The notes under the pieces are model-generated. The model searched no databases. It was not told where the DNA came from and was given only the letters and a program-made list of their open reading frames with translations. The position numbers were made by a program, and so were the translations under genes. 64,000 nucleotides of DNA from Cyanobacteria bacterium SBLK (GTDB lineage Bacteria; Cyanobacteriota; Cyanobacteriia; Cyanobacteriales; Spirulinaceae): NCBI GenBank assembly GCA_017746715.1, contig JAGHZQ010000048.1, positions 62,001-126,000 of the forward strand, given 5' to 3'. Positions 59,769-64,000 of the stretch are shown one piece after another; positions within the stretch are counted from its first letter, which is position 1, and each line of letters starts with the position of its first letter.

Positions 59769-60677
59769 CTATTTTTGTTTGACAAGGCGATTGCGTTTGC
59801 GGGCCGCATCGCGATCGGATAGGGATTTGGTCAGGCTGATTAATAAGCGATTGATGGATTCGCTGAGAATGCCCAGTTCGTCCGATCGCTTGGTGGGTAA
59901 ATGGACGATTTCGCTTTCCCCGAGGCTGACTTCTTCCACTAAATGGGCGATGGTGTTGAGGGGATAAATAATCCATCGCCGCACTAATAAAATAACGGCA
60001 GTATAGGCAAGGAGAAAGATACTGGCAATCAGTAAAAGGAAAGATAAAATCGAATCCCGCGCTAATTTGCGGGTGACGGAAACGGGAATGGAAATGAGGC
60101 GAATGCCGATAATTTCATTGAGTTTCCAACCAAAGCCATTGACCTCGCCATAGGTTTTTAATAGGCTGACCGGGGCGCGATCGGGGGTGCTGTGACAATC
60201 GAGACAACCTTCTTGAGTAATTTTAATCGGTTGGGTCACATAGAGCTTATTGATACCAGAGCGATCGATGCGTTCGCCAATGAGTTCTTTTAAGTCTGGA
60301 TTATCAATAAAAGTTTGGATGAGTTCCACTTGCCAGCCTTCTGCTAAATCCTTGGGGTTGGTGGGGTTGAGGGCGCGTTCGGCATAGGTATAAGTTTGAT
60401 ATTGTTCGTCTAAGCGGGCAAAGATCTGCTGTGCGCCATAGGAGGGGACGGTTTGGGGTAAAAACTCATTGTCCGTGCGATCGGCGAGGAGAGGGCGAAT
60501 TTCCTCCGCCGTGTATACTCTGGCGGCGACGGCGGTATTGAGCAAAACTTCAGCCTTGTGGACGGTATCTTTTCTGGCGTTGGTATTTTCGATCGCATAA
60601 GCAGCGATTCCTGCAACCAACCAACCGCAGAAAAAGATCGCGAGCATGATGAGGGCGAGTCTGGTTTGTAGTTTCAT
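59769..60677 (-). CDS. DUF3365 haem-binding sensor with HAMP domain
   Basis: A 302-residue membrane sensor. TM1 near residues 7-28; extracytoplasmic DUF3365 domain 30-205 with a c-type haem motif CLDCH (Cys158, Cys161, His162); TM2 near 209-232; a HAMP domain about 230-285 (RRWIIYPLNTIAHLVEEVSLGES). It ends without a kinase, cyclase or methyl-accepting output domain, so the signal must pass to another protein through the HAMP. The natural candidate is the MscS channel encoded 23 bp downstream. DUF3365 proteins are thought to sense redox state or gases such as NO or O2. ATG start at 60675-60677. Confidence 0.9.
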   Translation of the reverse strand: MKLQTRLALIMLAIFFCGWLVAGIAAYAIENTNARKDTVHKAEVLLNTAVAARVYTAEEIRPLLADRTDNEFLPQTVPSYGAQQIFARLDEQYQTYTYAERALNPTNPKDLAEGWQVELIQTFIDNPDLKELIGERIDRSGINKLYVTQPIKITQEGCLDCHSTPDRAPVSLLKTYGEVNGFGWKLNEIIGIRLISIPVSVTRKLARDSILSFLLLIASIFLLAYTAVILLVRRWIIYPLNTIAHLVEEVSLGESEIVHLPTKRSDELGILSESINRLLISLTKSLSDRDAARKRNRLVKQK

Positions 60678-60935
60678 TTTTGGAAAATTGGAGATAGCAA
60701 GGAGCGATCGACTTCGAAAAACGCAATGCTAATTTTATCAATTGCCAATTGAACGGAGTTTTGCATCAATCAGATTAGAAGATTGATGTTAAGCAGTTAT
60801 TAAGACGAGGGAAAGCAACGGCATGACGGTCAAGATCGAGACCGAGTCGAGCGATGGCAGAAAATCCCGCGCCATCCGGCATTTATCGCAGGCATTGCTA
60901 TGTTAAGACTCAGAGCTGAAGCGATCGCAAAATAG

Positions 60936-63257
60936 CTAATAGGCATAGATTACATACCAAATCAAACAACCTATCAGCCAAATGACTGGAAAAGCAAATT
61001 TTCCAAATTGAACGAGTTGGTAATTTTTGATTCCTGTTGCTTGAAACCTTTTACTATGCCCCAAAATCACTAAACATAACTGCAAGCCAATCAAAGTATA
61101 AAGCAAGTAAAAAGCATAGTCGAGGGCGATGACATAGCCGACTCCATCGGGTAATGCGTCCAATAAACTGAGATGGTAGAACACAACAGCTAATAGGATA
61201 CCGCCAATCGCCTCAACAGAAATATCTTCAAATGGTAAAAACATTAGAGAATAGGCAACTAGCACAAAAAACCATAAAGGTAATAAGTTTTTAATACTAA
61301 AACTCAAAATATCTCTCTGAATTTCAATCGCTACATTAAACTGAGAATATTCAAACCTTGCGTTAGTATTGACTAAAGATTCGTAACCTAGAGTTGATGG
61401 ATCGAAATCGGTACTCTGATAAAAGGTGATATCTTTAATAGACCAATCCGTGATGTTACCAAGAACTTGATTTTCGTTCAGGATTTTAATAACTTCATCT
61501 TCTGGAATATCACCCGTTCCTACCAAATCTACTACATAAATAATCTGCTCTCTTGTTATATTATAATGTTGAAATCCGATCGATAAAATTTGGAGATCGA
61601 AAGGATAATTGTGAAAATCAAACTTATTATAGAAATCTGCTTTCATTTGATAAATAACGTGATTAATTCCATCTGTAACCTTAACTTCGAGAGGTTCGCC
61701 TAGAGTTAACCGTTCTCCCGAATCTAGACGATCGACATCATAGTTAGTAAATTCAATATTTTCGGGATTAAGATTCTTATTTTTATATTTAAACCAAAGA
61801 TAAAAATCAATTAAATAAGATGAATTTTTTTCATCAATATCATTAATCTCGTTAATATCAATTCCTGTATAAACAATATTAGTTTTTTGCAAATAGCGAT
61901 CGCCAATTTTGATAATCTCTCCTTGTTTTACCATTTCTTCTAAATTAGTCACGAGATCGAGATTTTTAATGGGAGAAAGCTGGATAAAATCAGAAATAAA
62001 AAGTCCATTTTTGAAAAAACCCATTAAAATAGGAATTGAGGTTTCTCCTCGATCGTCAAAATAAAAGTTTCCGCTAATTCCTTGAATTTCTGTATCTGGA
62101 GAGTTGATTTGAGTAAGTCCTTGGTAGACTAAATTACGATCTCGGTTGAGATTTTTTCCAGTAAAAACATTTTGAGGTAAGTCTGGTTGTGTTGAAATCT
62201 TTTGCATCGCTTCGACAATCGCATGAGCCGAATCGTAATAGAGAGCAGCAGCCCAATCAGGATAGTATTGATAGCGTCGATAGAACTCAATTCTAAAGTT
62301 GTGTGCTTGTTGTTCGGCGATATCAAAAATAAGTGGTGTAACTGCGTGAATTTTATTCGTAAAGAATCCTGGTATTTTTTGCTCTTGAGGTGTGTTTTCA
62401 AAGTACCTTTCCAAAAAATTATTGGAGAGAGAATCTCCACCAAATATTGGATAATCCAGTCCATTAGATCTCATCTTTGTGACAATTTTTTCGGCTTCAA
62501 AAGGTTGAACTATCAACAGAATTGTACTGGGATCTCGATCGCTTTCTTTTAATTTTTGCAACTCTCGAACAATTTTCTCTGCTTCTTTTTCAATATTCTT
62601 AATATGGCTAATCTTATGCTCACCTATTAATGGGTTATTTGATGAATTAAATGTTTTTTTCATTGCTCGAGTTAAAGTTTCACCATAAGAACGATCGGAA
62701 TAAATTAAATAGACATTTTTACTTCCTATGATATGGTTCAAATAATTGGCTATAAATTCACCTTGTTTGCTGTCGCTAAAAATAGTCCGAAAATACCATT
62801 GACTATCGGTGACTTCATCAGCAGTTGCAGTTGCAGTCACCGCAGGAATACCGTATTGATGATAAACCGCTCCTGCCGCTAAGGATGTTGTGCTTGTTGC
62901 ATGACCGAGGACGGCAACTGCAGGAGATTGGGCAATTTCTTCCGCAACTTCGACAGCAACTTCTGGATCGTTGCGATCGTCATAAACTTTTAAGACCAAT
63001 CGTTTGCCCCGAATTCCTCCTCGTGCATTAATGCGGTCGAAATATAACTTTACTCCGTTAATCATCTCTTTGCCATCCAGAAGTTCGTCACTATAAAGGC
63101 TACTGGTAGGTGCGATAAGAGCAATCTCGATACGTTTTGGCTGTAAGAGATTGGGTAAGAATTGAATGATAATGAAAGCCAGTAGAAAGAGGAGAATCAA
63201 GAAATGAAAATAATGACCTCTAAGCCGATCTTTGACTTTTTTCGCGAGTTTTTGCAT
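60936..63257 (-). CDS. periplasmic binding protein fused to a pentameric ligand-gated ion channel
   Basis: A 773-residue protein with two modules. Residues 16-36 are a membrane anchor. Residues about 43-420 match the type I periplasmic binding fold of branched-chain amino-acid transporters (IEIALIAPTSS, INARGGIRGKRLVLKVYDD, AVLGHATSTTSL, VYLIYSDRSYGE). Then a beta-sandwich (about 440-645) carries the pLGIC Cys-loop-like signature FDFHNYPFDLQIL, without cysteines. Four helices follow: M1 650-672 (SIKNLLPLWFFVLVAYSLM, preceded by QRD), M2 682-701 (EAIGGILLAVVFYHLSLLDA), M3 713-732, M4 754-773. The Pro in M1, M2 lining and LPDGVGY between M2 and M3 fit the pLGIC family. The channel would be gated by, or tuned by, the binding domain. 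A paralogue lies directly upstream. Confidence 0.88.
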   Translation of the reverse strand: MQKLAKKVKDRLRGHYFHFLILLFLLAFIIIQFLPNLLQPKRIEIALIAPTSSLYSDELLDGKEMINGVKLYFDRINARGGIRGKRLVLKVYDDRNDPEVAVEVAEEIAQSPAVAVLGHATSTTSLAAGAVYHQYGIPAVTATATADEVTDSQWYFRTIFSDSKQGEFIANYLNHIIGSKNVYLIYSDRSYGETLTRAMKKTFNSSNNPLIGEHKISHIKNIEKEAEKIVRELQKLKESDRDPSTILLIVQPFEAEKIVTKMRSNGLDYPIFGGDSLSNNFLERYFENTPQEQKIPGFFTNKIHAVTPLIFDIAEQQAHNFRIEFYRRYQYYPDWAAALYYDSAHAIVEAMQKISTQPDLPQNVFTGKNLNRDRNLVYQGLTQINSPDTEIQGISGNFYFDDRGETSIPILMGFFKNGLFISDFIQLSPIKNLDLVTNLEEMVKQGEIIKIGDRYLQKTNIVYTGIDINEINDIDEKNSSYLIDFYLWFKYKNKNLNPENIEFTNYDVDRLDSGERLTLGEPLEVKVTDGINHVIYQMKADFYNKFDFHNYPFDLQILSIGFQHYNITREQIIYVVDLVGTGDIPEDEVIKILNENQVLGNITDWSIKDITFYQSTDFDPSTLGYESLVNTNARFEYSQFNVAIEIQRDILSFSIKNLLPLWFFVLVAYSLMFLPFEDISVEAIGGILLAVVFYHLSLLDALPDGVGYVIALDYAFYLLYTLIGLQLCLVILGHSKRFQATGIKNYQLVQFGKFAFPVIWLIGCLIWYVIYAY

Positions 63258-63422
63258 ATCCGTCCCCCTATCTATACAGAGTCCCTAGGATTTAATATTA
63301 CTGATAATACTATATTATCTATACTTCCGTCCTCAATATAATATCTTCTCATTGAAAATTTTTAGATATCTTTGTCGCGATAGAGATATCTAGCGCATAC
63401 TTCTTTAGCGATCGCAAAATCC

Positions 63423-64000
63423 CTAATAAGCATAAATCCCATACCAGACTAAGCAACCTGCGAACCAAATGGTGGGAAAAGCAATTTGACCGAATTTTAT
63501 CAGTTGGGCATTTTGAATTCCCGTCGCGTGAAACGCCTTACTGTGTCCTAAAATCACTAATAATAATTGCAAGCCAATTAAAAAATAAAGTAAGTAAAAC
63601 GCATAATCGAGAGCAACGACGTAACCTACACCATCCGGCAGAGAGTCCAACAAACTGAGGTGATAGAAAACAACGGCTAAGAGTACTCCACCGATCGCCT
63701 CCGCAGAAATATCCTCAAATGGTAAAAACATCAGTGAATAGGACACCAAGACAAAAAACCATAAGGGCAATAAGTTTTTAATACTGAAACTAACCATATC
63801 TCTGGCAATTTCAATCTCTAGATTAAACTGAGAATATTCCGACTTCGAGTTAGTATTCGCTAAATCCTCATACCCTAAAGTTGCGTCATCAGTATCCGTA
63901 CTTTGATAATAGTTAATTTTTTTAATATGCCAAGATGTAATCGTTCCAAAAACCTCATTTTCTTGGAAACTTTGCAGCCAGTCCTCTTCTGTAATCTTAT
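63423..64000 (-). CDS. second pLGIC-family protein, cut by the right edge
   Basis: Only the C-terminal ~190 residues lie in the window; the frame stays open to the edge (reading back to EEDWLQSFQENEVFGTI). The part before the membrane aligns with the neighbour's (YQSTDxD, TLGYE, NTN, EYSQFN, EI-RD), and the four helices are close to identical: SIKNLLPLWFFVLVSYSLM, EAIGGVLLAVVFYHLSLLDS, DYAFYLLYFLIGLQLLLVIL and the final WYGIYAY. The start is outside the window, so whether it also has an N-terminal binding-protein domain cannot be seen. A 165-bp gap with an AT-rich region separates it from the downstream copy; co-transcription is possible. Confidence 0.92.
   Translation of the reverse strand, partial: KITEEDWLQSFQENEVFGTITSWHIKKINYYQSTDTDDATLGYEDLANTNSKSEYSQFNLEIEIARDMVSFSIKNLLPLWFFVLVSYSLMFLPFEDISAEAIGGVLLAVVFYHLSLLDSLPDGVGYVVALDYAFYLLYFLIGLQLLLVILGHSKAFHATGIQNAQLIKFGQIAFPTIWFAGCLVWYGIYAY

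Noticed and set aside
1..64000. Prophage, complete insertion sequence or tRNA genes
   Set aside because: No transposase, integrase, phage structural gene or tRNA cloverleaf was recognised by eye; a tRNAscan or ISfinder search would be decisive.

Overview
The window looks like a cyanobacterial chromosome segment. The octamer GCGATCGC (HIP1) and its core recur at very high density in genes and gaps. Several families are typical of cyanobacteria: DUF3288, the TIGR04376-type protein, Uma2 proteins, a CHAT-domain haemagglutinin, a PEP-CTERM protein and an orphan CofH. Heptameric tandem repeats and short palindromic elements, including some inserted in frame inside genes, suggest a repeat-rich, possibly filamentous species (inference). 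No rRNA, tRNA, CRISPR array or intact transposase was recognised.

Layout. 0.1-11 kb: cofH, small conserved proteins, a Uma2 protein, a secreted haemagglutinin-CHAT protein carrying a nested palindromic element, a UPF0182 membrane protein and an HD protein. 11.1-17.5 kb: a type I restriction-modification locus, hsdM - GIY-YIG - hsdS - four-helix protein - hsdR, invaded by palindromic repeats, an 18-bp tandem repeat and two (ATCAACT)n arrays. 17.6-21 kb: a GH116-like protein that seems to lack its acid/base loop, and a secreted WD40 protein. 21.3-37.1 kb: two tandem giant SpvB/FG-GAP/RHS/Hint proteins with nearly identical C-terminal putative nuclease domains, each behind the same conserved leader, with one acidic immunity candidate after the second. 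37.1-41.6 kb: a truncated AAA gene, a CHAT-TIR-AAA fusion (candidate defence or cell-death protein), DUF3288, an alpha/beta hydrolase and a Uma2 remnant. 41.7-50.6 kb: mostly housekeeping genes (ABC-F, HAD hydrolase, HNH, TIGR04376-type protein, histidine kinase, MutL).

50.7-64 kb is a dense cluster of membrane sensors and channels. The plus-strand run is a Cache-HAMP protein with a class III cyclase domain whose key residues are changed, an MscS channel with a cyclic-nucleotide-binding domain, and two PstS-like lipoproteins, closely spaced like an operon. Facing it on the minus strand are a haem-binding (CxxCH) DUF3365-HAMP protein and a second MscS channel with a cyclic-nucleotide-binding-like domain. 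After them come two tandem proteins with a pentameric ligand-gated ion channel (pLGIC) module. The complete one has a periplasmic amino-acid-binding-type domain fused in front of the channel; the other runs off the right edge.

The strongest candidates for under-described biology are the binding-protein-pLGIC fusions, the cyclase-like/MscS/PstS operon, the CHAT-TIR-AAA protein, the paired RHS toxins with one immunity gene, and the in-frame nested palindromic elements. Calls rest on reading motifs; no database search was run.
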